Shown: positions 1 through 6,019 of the stretch, piece by piece
Numbering within the stretch: position 1 is the first letter of the stretch
How the letters are laid out: each line of letters begins with the position of its first letter
Origin: Gemmatimonadota bacterium
Lineage (GTDB): Bacteria > Gemmatimonadota > Gemmatimonadetes > Longimicrobiales > Gaopeijiaceae
Assembly: GCA_012959595.1 (NCBI GenBank)
Contig: DUCW01000230.1
Location: 1 to 10,330, forward strand
Length of the DNA stretch: 10,330 nucleotides
Direction of reading: 5' to 3'
Made by a program: the position numbers and the translations under genes
The notes under the pieces: generated by a model
The model's database searches: none
Told to the model about the DNA's origin: nothing
Seen by the model: only the letters and a program-made list of their open reading frames with translations

Positions 1-1
1 A

Positions 2-184
2 GTGCTTACTGATGCAGCAATAAGAGGTAAAGTTGACAAATTGAAAGGACTAAAAGAGAATGTTATAGTTGGACGACTCATCCCTGCTGGTATCGGCGTG
101 TCGGTGTACGGCGAGCTGGGTTTGTTGATCACACCAGATGCCGAGGAAGCCACTTTCATAGGCATCCTCTACTGCTTTCCCTAG
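2..184 (+). CDS. rpoC: RNA polymerase beta' subunit, C-terminal fragment
   Basis: The frame is open from base 2 and its first ~32 codons read as the conserved end of the RNA polymerase beta' subunit: VLTDAAIRGK, then GLKENVIVGRLIPAG. This is the C-terminal segment of the catalytic core enzyme that packs near the omega subunit. Everything upstream is outside the window. The family match is clear to about base 97. The following residues (SVYGELGLLITPD) could be a lineage-specific tail up to about base 140. From there to the stop at 182-184 the frame is antisense to clear nuoF coding sequence, so the last ~14 codons are not credible as rpoC. The gene is therefore probably cut at a junction rather than naturally ending here. 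Having rpoC converge on nuoF with no spacer is abnormal. Identity as rpoC is confident; the true end is not. Confidence 0.8.
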   Translation: MLTDAAIRGKVDKLKGLKENVIVGRLIPAGIGVSVYGELGLLITPDAEEATFIGILYCFP

Positions 185-604
185 GACTTGGTTTGCCTCG
201 AAGAATTCACCTCTACAGTAGATGTAAATCTGTTCGGCACCGATGGCATAAGCTCCAATCGCGCAGCCTTCAATTAATTGATGCGGGGTCCATCGTAATA
301 ACTCTCTGTCTTTAAAGGTTCCTGGTTCAGATTCATCAGCATTACACAGCAAGTAGTGAAGTTTCCCTGAATTCTTTGGCATGAAACTCCATTTGAGGCC
401 GGTAGGAAATCCAGCACCGCCCCTTCCCCGCAATCCAGAATTCTTAACGATCTCTATCACTTCTCCGGGGCTCATGGACAGTGCTTTTCTTAAGCCCTCA
501 TATCCCCCCTTTTCGATCCAACCTTTCAAAGTCCTAGCATCCGGATCACCAAAATGCCTAGAGATTATGGAAACTTCGCTTGGGTGATTGTATGGATATC
601 CCAT
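50..604 (-). CDS. nuoF: NADH-quinone oxidoreductase subunit F (NADH/FMN-binding), 3'-truncated
   Basis: NuoF carries the NADH and FMN sites and one 4Fe-4S cluster of complex I, on the cytoplasmic tip of the peripheral arm, where it takes electrons from NADH. Visible here are the glycine-rich nucleotide-binding segment GLRGRGGAGFPTG (residues 57-69) and the FMN-loop CNADESEPGTFKDREL (87-102). The ATG at 604 is preferred over an in-frame upstream GTG/ATG near 637 because a GGAGG ribosome site lies 6 nt before it and it follows the nuoE stop by 1 nt. Family likeness ends at residue 155 (bases 142-140). The remaining 30 residues to the stop at 50 are unrelated sequence antisense to the rpoC tail. 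The protein would lack the rest of the flavin domain, the SLBB domain and the 4Fe-4S cysteines (family length is about 420-450), so it cannot function as written. Confidence 0.9.
   Translation of the reverse strand: MGYPYNHPSEVSIISRHFGDPDARTLKGWIEKGGYEGLRKALSMSPGEVIEIVKNSGLRGRGGAGFPTGLKWSFMPKNSGKLHYLLCNADESEPGTFKDRELLRWTPHQLIEGCAIGAYAIGAEQIYIYCRGEFFEANQVLGKAVEDAYESGFLGIWCDQQTQLAVHRHADTSRDESSNYNILF
98..142. other. Breakpoint joining rpoC tail (+) to truncated nuoF (-)
   Basis: Reading rightwards, rpoC similarity fades between bases 97 and about 140. Reading the - strand leftwards, NuoF similarity stops after the residues GFLG, codon 155, at bases 142-140. The two genes face each other and both are cut. 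None of the three - strand frames beyond base 140 restores the expected NuoF sequence (a VHRGAGAYICGEE-like stretch), so a simple frameshift does not explain the loss. No transposase, inverted repeat or target duplication is visible. Inverted joins of this kind are typical of multiple-displacement-amplification chimeras, and assembly errors can also produce them; a real inversion or deletion is possible but less likely. Confidence 0.7.
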
Positions 605-605
605 T

Positions 606-1286
606 TTATTCCTCCACACCCTTTCCTTCGCTGTCATCTGACAGATTTTTCCGAAGTCTATTCAAAATTTCAGGGACATCTAGCACACTAACATTTTCGA
701 AGTATTTAGAATTGATTTGAACACAGGTGGGGAAACCACAACCTGCTAGACATTCGGCTTCAACCACACTGAAATTGCCGTCCAAGGAAATCTCTCCAAG
801 ATCCGTTTCCGTCTCCCCTAGAAAAGCCCGGAGTACGTCTTCAGCACCACAGAGATTACAGCTGATATTTGTACACACTTGAATCAAATATTTTCCAACT
901 GGCTGTTTGTTATACATCGTGTAAAATGTAGCAACGCCTCTGACATAGGCACTCGACAGGTCGAGGAGTGTCGCTACTTCATCCATAGTTTCTGGAGAAA
1001 CATATCCCCTGACCTCTTGAGCTAGAGACAGAGTAGGCAACAACGCAGCTCTTTTTTCAGGGTATCTAGTAACAATTTTCTCAAACCGAATTAGATAATC
1101 ACCTTCAAACAGAGTTGCTCCTGCATCTTTTGTTGCCAACAGATAGGGATATGTGGCCGAAGCACTCGGATGTCCCCCTCCTAGAGGCCTTTTTCCTACA
1201 AATTCTTCTCCCCTAATTTCTACTTCAGTAAGTTCATATTCGCCGACGTTACCAGCCCAACCCGGGTTCTTCTCAGGAGGAGTCAT
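606..1286 (-). CDS. nuoE: NADH-quinone oxidoreductase subunit E (2Fe-2S), with N-terminal extension
   Basis: NuoE (24 kDa subunit) holds the off-path 2Fe-2S cluster N1a beside NuoF in the NADH-oxidising module. The thioredoxin-like ferredoxin ligands are visible as C138 and C143 (CTNISC) and C179 and C183 (ECLAGC), followed by GFPTCVQIN. The helical region starts around residue 66 (RFEKIVTRYPEKRAALLP), which is where many NuoE proteins begin. Residues 1-65 are an extra acidic/glycine-containing segment that I do not recognise. The start is nonetheless supported: its ATG overlaps the nuoD stop in a 4-nt ATGA arrangement, and there is no Met between residue 1 and residue 101. The stop is 1 nt before the nuoF ATG. 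Total length 226 aa versus roughly 160-175 for typical bacterial NuoE. Confidence 0.93.
   Translation of the reverse strand: MTPPEKNPGWAGNVGEYELTEVEIRGEEFVGKRPLGGGHPSASATYPYLLATKDAGATLFEGDYLIRFEKIVTRYPEKRAALLPTLSLAQEVRGYVSPETMDEVATLLDLSSAYVRGVATFYTMYNKQPVGKYLIQVCTNISCNLCGAEDVLRAFLGETETDLGEISLDGNFSVVEAECLAGCGFPTCVQINSKYFENVSVLDVPEILNRLRKNLSDDSEGKGVEE
611..615 (-). promoter_or_regulatory. Ribosome binding site of nuoF
   Basis: On the - strand GGAGG lies within the end of nuoE, followed by AATAAA and then ATG at 604. It fixes the nuoF start at 604, giving a protein beginning MGYPYNHPSE, rather than 11 codons further upstream. Confidence 0.75.
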
Positions 1287-2491
1287 CTATCTATTTCGCC
1301 CAACACTATGTCCAAACTCGCATTGATCATTATGAGGTCTGAGACCTGGTGTCCTTCTGCAAGTTGTGGTAAAACAGAAAGATTGACGAAGGAGGGTGGG
1401 CGCACTCTCCATCTTACCGGTTTTTCCCCGCCGTCACTAACCACGTACATACCCAATTCACCCTTTGATCCTTCTATCGCAAAGTAACAGTCGCCAGGAG
1501 GCACTCTCACTCCTTCCGTGACTATCTTAAAGTGATGGATCATAGATTCCATATCATTCATACAGTCAGTTTTACTGGGAAGTGAAACCCGTGGATCGTC
1601 AACGTTGATTGGCCCACCAGGGAGCCTTCTCAAAGCTTGATCTAATATCTTCAAGCTTTGCCGCATTTCCTCCATCCTCACCAAATAGCGGTCGTAACAA
1701 TCCCCATTTTTACCTATTGGAACCTCGAATGTATAGGTCTCATAGTCATAGTACGGCCGGTCCTTCCTAAGATCATAATCAATTCCTGATGCTCTCAAAT
1801 TGGGACCCGTGAATCCGGCGTTGACAGCATCGGACCCAGAAATAGTGCCTATACCCTGAGTCCTGCCGAGGTGGATTCCGTTACGGGTAAGAAGTGAGTC
1901 GATTTCATCTAGCGTCTCAGGGAAAGTCTCCACAAAGTTTCTAAGTTGATCGGTCCAACCCTCAGGAAGGTCTGCCATCATTCCTCCAATCCTTGTTGCG
2001 GAGGTGGTGATCCTAGCACCTGTGAATGCTTCGTGGAGCTTATAAATCCTCTCCCGTTCCTGGAAAGCATATAGAAACGGCGTGAAAGCACCCACATCTA
2101 TAGCTGTAGTTCCCAACCACAAGAGATGACTAAAAATCCTTTCCATCTCCATACACAACACTCTTACCACTTTGCATCTCTCGGTTACTTTCAAGTCCAT
2201 CAGTTTTTCTACTGCCATCACATAAACACAGTTGTACATCAACGGAGCCAAGTAATCCATACGATCTGTCAAGGGTACAATCTGATTCCAAGTCCGGAAT
2301 TCCCCCAGTTTCTCAAAAGAAGAGTGCAAGTAGCCTATATCGGGATCAATCTGCACAATGGTTTCACCGTCGAGCTCGCAGAGCAGCCTCAATACCCCGT
2401 GGGTCGCTGGATGCTGTGGGCCTATATTCACGAGCATATTCCCAGAGTCTAGATTTCCTTGGGGTAGTTCTATTGTCTGCTTGACCGACAT
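1283..2491 (-). CDS. nuoD: NADH-quinone oxidoreductase subunit D (49 kDa)
   Basis: NuoD is the large, hydrogenase-derived subunit that, with NuoB, forms the quinone reduction pocket of complex I where electrons leave cluster N2. The family signature IGPQHPATHG is at residues 23-32, HSSFEKLGE at 56-64, and the C-terminus is the canonical DIVLGEIDR, so both ends are complete at 402 aa, the usual size. Other hallmark stretches include TDRMDYLAPL, GFTGPNLRASG with DLRKDRPY, and EGSKGELGMYVVSDG. The ATG shares one base with the nuoC stop (TGATG), indicating translational coupling; only a weak ribosome site is seen. The stop overlaps nuoE by 4 nt. NuoC and NuoD are separate genes here, not fused as in E. 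coli. Confidence 0.97.
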   Translation of the reverse strand: MSVKQTIELPQGNLDSGNMLVNIGPQHPATHGVLRLLCELDGETIVQIDPDIGYLHSSFEKLGEFRTWNQIVPLTDRMDYLAPLMYNCVYVMAVEKLMDLKVTERCKVVRVLCMEMERIFSHLLWLGTTAIDVGAFTPFLYAFQERERIYKLHEAFTGARITTSATRIGGMMADLPEGWTDQLRNFVETFPETLDEIDSLLTRNGIHLGRTQGIGTISGSDAVNAGFTGPNLRASGIDYDLRKDRPYYDYETYTFEVPIGKNGDCYDRYLVRMEEMRQSLKILDQALRRLPGGPINVDDPRVSLPSKTDCMNDMESMIHHFKIVTEGVRVPPGDCYFAIEGSKGELGMYVVSDGGEKPVRWRVRPPSFVNLSVLPQLAEGHQVSDLIMINASLDIVLGEIDR

Positions 2492-3057
2492 CAGTCATCC
2501 GACCTTTGGCCGAAACCCTCTAACTGTTCCGGACTGTAATAATCCTCATAATCCTGCTTGAGGGCTAGCTCGGTCTGCTTCTCTCTACTGAATCTTCCCC
2601 TTAAAGGAAAATCTTTTCTCAAAGGATGGCCTTCCGAATAATTTTTCGGCATCAAAATCCTTCTCAAGTCCGGATGGCCTTCAAATTGTACTCCAAAAAG
2701 GTCGTACACCTCTCTTTCCAACCAGTTCGCGGAACCCCACAAATCTGCTACACTTCTAATCTTCAACGAATCTTCCGGTAATGCACACTTGATTCGCAAC
2801 AATTGTTTATTGGTAATTGACCAAAGCTGATAAACCACTTCAACTCCAGGAATTGAGCCATAATCAACTGCTGTTACGTCCAGTAGAAGGTCGTAATCAT
2901 AGCCTTCAGTATCCTTCAGCCATGTCAAGATCTCCAGATTATTACTCGGCTCCACATGTACCACTTGCTGGTCCCCGCATTGAATCTCAGAACCGGTAAT
3001 AGCTGAACCGAAAACATCGACCATAGCTTCAATCATGCTGACCTTTCCTTCAGTCAT
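2491..3057 (-). CDS. nuoC: NADH-quinone oxidoreductase subunit C (30 kDa)
   Basis: NuoC is a structural peripheral-arm subunit that packs against NuoD and NuoB. The 30 kDa signature is plain at residues 112-122 (WLEREVYDLFG), followed by FEGHPDLRRIL and EGHPLRKDFPLRG to residue 154. Length is 188 aa, normal for the unfused form. Two ATGs are possible. The one at 3057 has GGAG 4 nt upstream and lies 10 nt after the nuoB stop; the one at 3036 (MIEAMVD) also has an AAGG-type site. I keep 3057 because of the tighter operon spacing. The stop shares a base with the nuoD ATG. Confidence 0.95.
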   Translation of the reverse strand: MTEGKVSMIEAMVDVFGSAITGSEIQCGDQQVVHVEPSNNLEILTWLKDTEGYDYDLLLDVTAVDYGSIPGVEVVYQLWSITNKQLLRIKCALPEDSLKIRSVADLWGSANWLEREVYDLFGVQFEGHPDLRRILMPKNYSEGHPLRKDFPLRGRFSREKQTELALKQDYEDYYSPEQLEGFGQRSDD

Positions 3058-3067
3058 TGTTCTCCAT

Positions 3068-3736
3068 CTATTTCAAAACGTCCTTGAAGCGCCCGGGGCG
3101 AGCGGTTTGTGCTAGAGAGCTGAACTTATCTTGCTGGGTTGAATTCCCAAAAACTCCTGTCAAAGCTTTTACTTCTGAACTATCCGCCACAGGTCTTCCA
3201 GCCCCCTCCGGATCCTCCCTTCTTAATCGTTCATGATCAGCCATAGATTCGCTTTTGATTTTTTCCTGTATCATCATGAGTCCGTAGATGAGACCTTCCG
3301 GCCTTGGTGGGCAACCCGGTACATACACATCCACTGGCACAATCGTGTCAATTCCCTGTACCATTGAATAAGTATCGAACACGCCTCCGGAGCTGGCACA
3401 AGCCCCCATCGATATACACCATTTGGGTTGCATCATCTGATCCCAAGTTCTTCTCAGAACAGGAGCTAATTTATAAGGAACACGGCCAGCACAGATCAAT
3501 ACATCTGCTTGTCGAGGGCTGAACGACATCCGCTCCATTCCGAAGCGTGCCAGATCAAAATTAGAAGCGGCAGAAGCCATCATCTCGATAGCACAACAGG
3601 CAGTGCCAAACGGCATGGGCCAAAGAGAATTCCGTCGAGCCCAATTTACCACAAAGTCTACCTTGGTGGTCAGGAAGGTAAGGTCTGAATTTCCAGCCAC
3701 TGGGAGTTGCTCGTTCTGTCTATCTTTTATTCCCAT
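3068..3736 (-). CDS. nuoB: NADH-quinone oxidoreductase subunit B (4Fe-4S N2)
   Basis: NuoB (PSST subunit) binds the terminal 4Fe-4S cluster N2 that reduces quinone. From the ATG at 3736 the ligands are C47 and C48 (FGTACCAIEMM), C113 (GACASSGG) and C142 (VPGCPPRPE), all present. The order fits the family exactly. I choose 3736 rather than an upstream ATG at 3757 because AAAGGAGG sits 6 nt before it; the gene then overlaps the end of nuoA by 10 nt and encodes 222 aa. After the conserved core (to about residue 165, IQEKIKSESM) there is a polar tail of about 55 residues, rich in charged and small residues, that is probably disordered or lineage specific. The stop is 10 nt from nuoC. Confidence 0.96.
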   Translation of the reverse strand: MGIKDRQNEQLPVAGNSDLTFLTTKVDFVVNWARRNSLWPMPFGTACCAIEMMASAASNFDLARFGMERMSFSPRQADVLICAGRVPYKLAPVLRRTWDQMMQPKWCISMGACASSGGVFDTYSMVQGIDTIVPVDVYVPGCPPRPEGLIYGLMMIQEKIKSESMADHERLRREDPEGAGRPVADSSEVKALTGVFGNSTQQDKFSSLAQTARPGRFKDVLK

Positions 3737-4083
3737 TCCAAGCCTCCTTTCTTCCATTCATATACCAGTCCCAGGGCTAAAAGTAGGACGAACAGGCTGA
3801 CCGCACCAAACACGCTCCAACCCAGGGTTTGGAGATCAACTGCCCATGGTATCAGGAAAACAGTCTCTAAATCAAAAACAATGAAACTAATCGCAACTAG
3901 ATAGAATTTGACTGAAAACCGCTGGCGAGTGTCACCCAGTGGCATCATGCCCGATTCATAGGGCATTTCTTTAACTGGTGTCGGTCTCCTAGGGTTCAGG
4001 ATATGTGATGCCACGCTCATTCCAATGGCATTCACGATTGACACGCTAAAGAGAATCAAAAGTGGGATATAGGATCCCGACAT
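3727..4083 (-). CDS. nuoA: NADH-quinone oxidoreductase subunit A
   Basis: NuoA is a small three-helix membrane subunit at the junction of the membrane and peripheral arms of complex I. Numbered from the ATG at 4083, hydrophobic segments lie at about residues 5-28, 57-78 and 84-107. The conserved loop is visible as YESGMMPLGD followed by FYLVAISFIVFDLETVFLIPWA, a hallmark of the family. The ATG at 4083 gives 118 aa, a normal size, with AGG 5 nt upstream. An in-frame GTG at 4116 would add 11 residues, but it has no ribosome site and falls only about 10 nt after the predicted transcription start, so it is less likely. First gene of the operon; the stop overlaps nuoB. Confidence 0.93.
   Translation of the reverse strand: MSGSYIPLLILFSVSIVNAIGMSVASHILNPRRPTPVKEMPYESGMMPLGDTRQRFSVKFYLVAISFIVFDLETVFLIPWAVDLQTLGWSVFGAVSLFVLLLALGLVYEWKKGGLEWE
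3743..3750 (-). promoter_or_regulatory. Ribosome binding site of nuoB
   Basis: On the - strand AAAGGAGG, the strongest Shine-Dalgarno match in the operon, is followed by 6 nt and the ATG at 3736. It lies inside the 3' end of nuoA and decides the nuoB start against the upstream ATG at 3757. Confidence 0.75.
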
Positions 4084-4133
4084 AACCACCTGAAAGTTGC
4101 TTGTGAAATAGTTCACTTGTCGAACACAGTTAA

Positions 4134-4161
4134 AGTATTCGAAGCTTCAAAGGAGTGTCAA
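4134..4161 (-). promoter_or_regulatory. Predicted sigma-70-type promoter of the nuo operon
   Basis: On the - strand a perfect -35 TTGACA (4161-4156) is separated by 16 nt from AATACT (4139-4134), which matches four of six bases of the -10 consensus. Transcription would start near 4127, leaving a leader of about 44 nt before the nuoA ATG at 4083. The location immediately upstream of a long co-directional operon supports it. Confidence 0.5.
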
Positions 4162-4187
4162 CCCAAAATGTCCAATCCAAAGTGTCG
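4154..4187. repeat. Short direct repeats at the nuo promoter
   Basis: On the + strand CCAAAATGTC (4163-4172) recurs as CCAAAGTGTC (4177-4186), one mismatch, 14 bp apart. A third related core, AGTGTC, lies at 4154-4159 over the -35 element. The phased spacing just upstream of the -35 box could mark binding half-sites for an activator, but chance cannot be excluded. Confidence 0.3.
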
Positions 4188-4260
4188 TTTGCCGTGAGCC
4201 CTGAAAGGACATATTCTCTGCATTCACTGAACTGTCGGCCTAGTGTTTACCATAATCCAC

Positions 4261-4290
4261 TTGCCTACAATGTTATTCTATACTTATATC
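4261..4290 (+). promoter_or_regulatory. Possible promoter of dcd
   Basis: TTGCCT (4261-4266) and TATATC (4285-4290) are spaced by 18 nt, each matching four of six consensus bases. A better -10-like word, TATACT (4279-4284), has no -35 partner at normal distance. The region is AT-rich and lies 43 nt before the dcd ATG. Weak evidence. The 217-bp gap between nuoA and dcd otherwise holds only the nuo promoter on the other strand. Confidence 0.3.
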
Positions 4291-4333
4291 CACTTTTTGA
4301 GTTTCTATATCCAACGATAGAGTGAAATAAAAA

Positions 4334-4888
4334 ATGCCAATCAAGAGTGACCACTGGATCCGTCAAATGTCCGAAGAACAGAGCATGATCGAACCTTTCG
4401 AACCCAATCAAGTGAAACAGGGCAATATTTCCTATGGCTTGTCTTCGTACGGTTACGACATAAGAGTAGCACCCGAATTCAAAGTTTTTACCAACCTTCA
4501 TAATGTTATTGTAGATCCGAAGAATTTTGACGACCGCTCCTTTGTAGACGTCAATACTACGGAGTGTATAATCCCTCCGAATTCATTCGCTCTCGCTCGA
4601 ACAGAAGAATACTTCCGAATTCCAAGGGACGTACTTGTCGTTTGCGTCGGCAAGAGCACCTATGCTCGCTGTGGAATAATCGTCAACGTGACCCCCTTAG
4701 AACCGACTTGGTGTGGGCATCTCACTCTTGAGATATCGAATACTACACCTCTACCGGCCAAAATCTACGGAGGTGAAGGGATCGCTCAACTTCTCTTTTT
4801 GGAAGGTGATCAAGAACCTATGGTCGCCTATGCTGACAGAAATGGTAAATATCAGAATCAGGAGGGAGTCACCCTGCCAAAGCTGTGA
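4334..4888 (+). CDS. dcd: dCTP deaminase
   Basis: Dcd deaminates dCTP to dUTP, the precursor of dUMP for thymidylate synthesis, in the cytoplasm as a homotrimer. The protein of 184 aa has the trimeric dUTPase-like beta core. Conserved stretches are ISYGLSSYGYD (residues 32-42), the KSTYAR motif with S108 and R112 matching E. coli S111 and R115, the segment GIIVNVTPLEP (114-124), and TLEISNTTPLPAKIY, in which E133 corresponds to the catalytic Glu (E. coli E138). It ends with ADRNGKYQNQEGVTLP, typical of the family, so both ends are complete. The ATG lies in an AT-rich leader with only a weak GAGTG-like ribosome site. It is divergent from nuoA and probably the first gene of a unit with the downstream hydrolase. 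A bifunctional deaminase/dUTPase activity cannot be ruled out from sequence alone. Confidence 0.96.
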   Translation: MPIKSDHWIRQMSEEQSMIEPFEPNQVKQGNISYGLSSYGYDIRVAPEFKVFTNLHNVIVDPKNFDDRSFVDVNTTECIIPPNSFALARTEEYFRIPRDVLVVCVGKSTYARCGIIVNVTPLEPTWCGHLTLEISNTTPLPAKIYGGEGIAQLLFLEGDQEPMVAYADRNGKYQNQEGVTLPKL

Positions 4889-4901
4889 TCCTTGCATCAC
4901 A
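4884..4901 (+). repeat. Perfect hairpin at the dcd stop codon
   Basis: TGTGAT (4884-4889) and ATCACA (4896-4901) form a perfect 6-bp stem with a 6-nt loop, and the dcd TGA stop lies inside the first arm. No run of T follows, so it is not a standard intrinsic terminator. A second inverted pair, GTGCA (4926-4930) and TGCAC (4941-4945), lies downstream in the same 115-bp gap. They could stabilise or trim the dcd message. Confidence 0.35.
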
Positions 4902-5003
4902 ATGTCTGCCGATGTGAAGATCGGAGTGCAGATAAATCATTGCACCCAGTATCCCATAACTAGACCAATGATGCGGAACATGATTCCATACCGTACCTAA
5001 ACC

Positions 5004-6014
5004 TTGGACATAATTTTGGATAAACCCTTTTCTTGGATCGGACGACCTTTTTCCTGCTCCCCCTGGATTAAAAACCCGCACTTGCAGACCATCGGCGGCA
5101 AATTCCTACGGCCAAGTTTTCGGATGCCTCTCCAATCCGAAACCATTGCAACTCCTGATGAGGATTTCTTGATATTGGATTGGATGCCAGAGACCAGCCC
5201 AGAGTCACCCCTGGTAATAGTGTTGCATGGCCTAGAAGGACATACTAGAAGACGCTATGTCACTCAAGCTTTTACATCTTTGAGGGCTAACGGCCTGCGA
5301 GCCGTCGGTCTGAATTTTAGAGGATGTAGTGGATCTCCAAATTTGATAGCCCGTAGTTATCATTCTGGGGAAACAAAAGATCTGCAATTCATCTTGACAC
5401 TGTTGGGGAAAAGATTCCCCGATAGGCCAATCATGGGATTAGGGTTCTCCCTAGGAGGGAACGTCCTCCTGAAATTCCTCGGTGAAACAGGAAAACAATT
5501 CCTGACTGCAGCTGCAGTCATATCCGTCCCTTACGATTTGTCTGCGGGCGTCGACTCCCTAGAAAAAGATGTGATGGCGAGGATCTATACCAGATATTTC
5601 CTGAAATCTCTCATGGAGAAAATTCGAACCAAGCAAAAAATGTTGAACTCTGTCATCAAGCTCGATGCACTCCCTGAAGATGTTACACTCAGGTCTTTCG
5701 ACGAACTGGTTACAGCTCCTCTTCATGGATTTGAAGATGCGGCTGATTATTATGATAAATCCAGTTCCAGCCAATTTATTTCTTCGATTAAGGTTCCCAC
5801 CCTTCTCATTCACTCCAAAGATGATCCATTTTTTCCACCTTCTCAGGTTCCTGAAGAAGCAATCAATCGCAATTCTTACTTGACCCTGCTCCTTACAGAG
5901 CTCGGTGGGCACGTTGGTTTCATCGAAGGTTGGCACCCAGGAAATTTCACATTCTGGGCAGAGGAACAGGTCTCCGAATATTTAAGGGACTGCTTCGACT
6001 CTGGAGAAGTTTGA
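5004..6014 (+). CDS. yheT: YheT-family alpha/beta hydrolase
   Basis: The protein (336 aa) belongs to the YheT/ABHD-like alpha/beta-hydrolase family, cytoplasmic esterase-like enzymes whose natural substrate is not established. Family marks are WIKNPHLQTI (residues 21-30), the oxyanion segment VLHGLEG (73-79), NFRGCSG (104-110) with SYHSGET (118-124), the nucleophile elbow GLGFSLGGN with S149, the acid in SKDDPFFP (D273 or D274) and the catalytic His H303 in GGHVGF. The triad is complete and the length is usual. The start is a TTG: a stop codon (TAA, 4998-5000) is in frame just upstream, and the first in-frame ATG (codon 41) would remove the conserved NPHLQT segment. A second TTG at 5016 is also possible. 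No clear ribosome site. It follows dcd by 115 bp on the same strand and converges with the next gene, with 5 nt between stops. Confidence 0.9.
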   Translation: MDIILDKPFSWIGRPFSCSPWIKNPHLQTIGGKFLRPSFRMPLQSETIATPDEDFLILDWMPETSPESPLVIVLHGLEGHTRRRYVTQAFTSLRANGLRAVGLNFRGCSGSPNLIARSYHSGETKDLQFILTLLGKRFPDRPIMGLGFSLGGNVLLKFLGETGKQFLTAAAVISVPYDLSAGVDSLEKDVMARIYTRYFLKSLMEKIRTKQKMLNSVIKLDALPEDVTLRSFDELVTAPLHGFEDAADYYDKSSSSQFISSIKVPTLLIHSKDDPFFPPSQVPEEAINRNSYLTLLLTELGGHVGFIEGWHPGNFTFWAEEQVSEYLRDCFDSGEV

Positions 6015-6019
6015 GGATC

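Noticed and set aside
50..140. A frameshift in nuoF near base 140, suggested by a chance VHR in the tail (LAVHRHADTSR) resembling the NuoF VHRGAG segment.
   Set aside because: Neither other frame continues with the GAGAYICGEE-like sequence; one reads SGVINKPSSPYTDTP and the other hits a stop quickly. The opposite strand is clearly the rpoC tail.
4869..5081. A 70-codon open frame on the - strand between dcd and the hydrolase.
   Set aside because: It overlaps both coding genes antisense, has no recognisable motif or ribosome site, and the codons follow the complement of the real genes.
5559..5936. A 125-codon - strand open frame inside the hydrolase gene.
   Set aside because: The + strand frame carries the intact alpha/beta-hydrolase motifs and catalytic residues; the antisense frame has none of any family.
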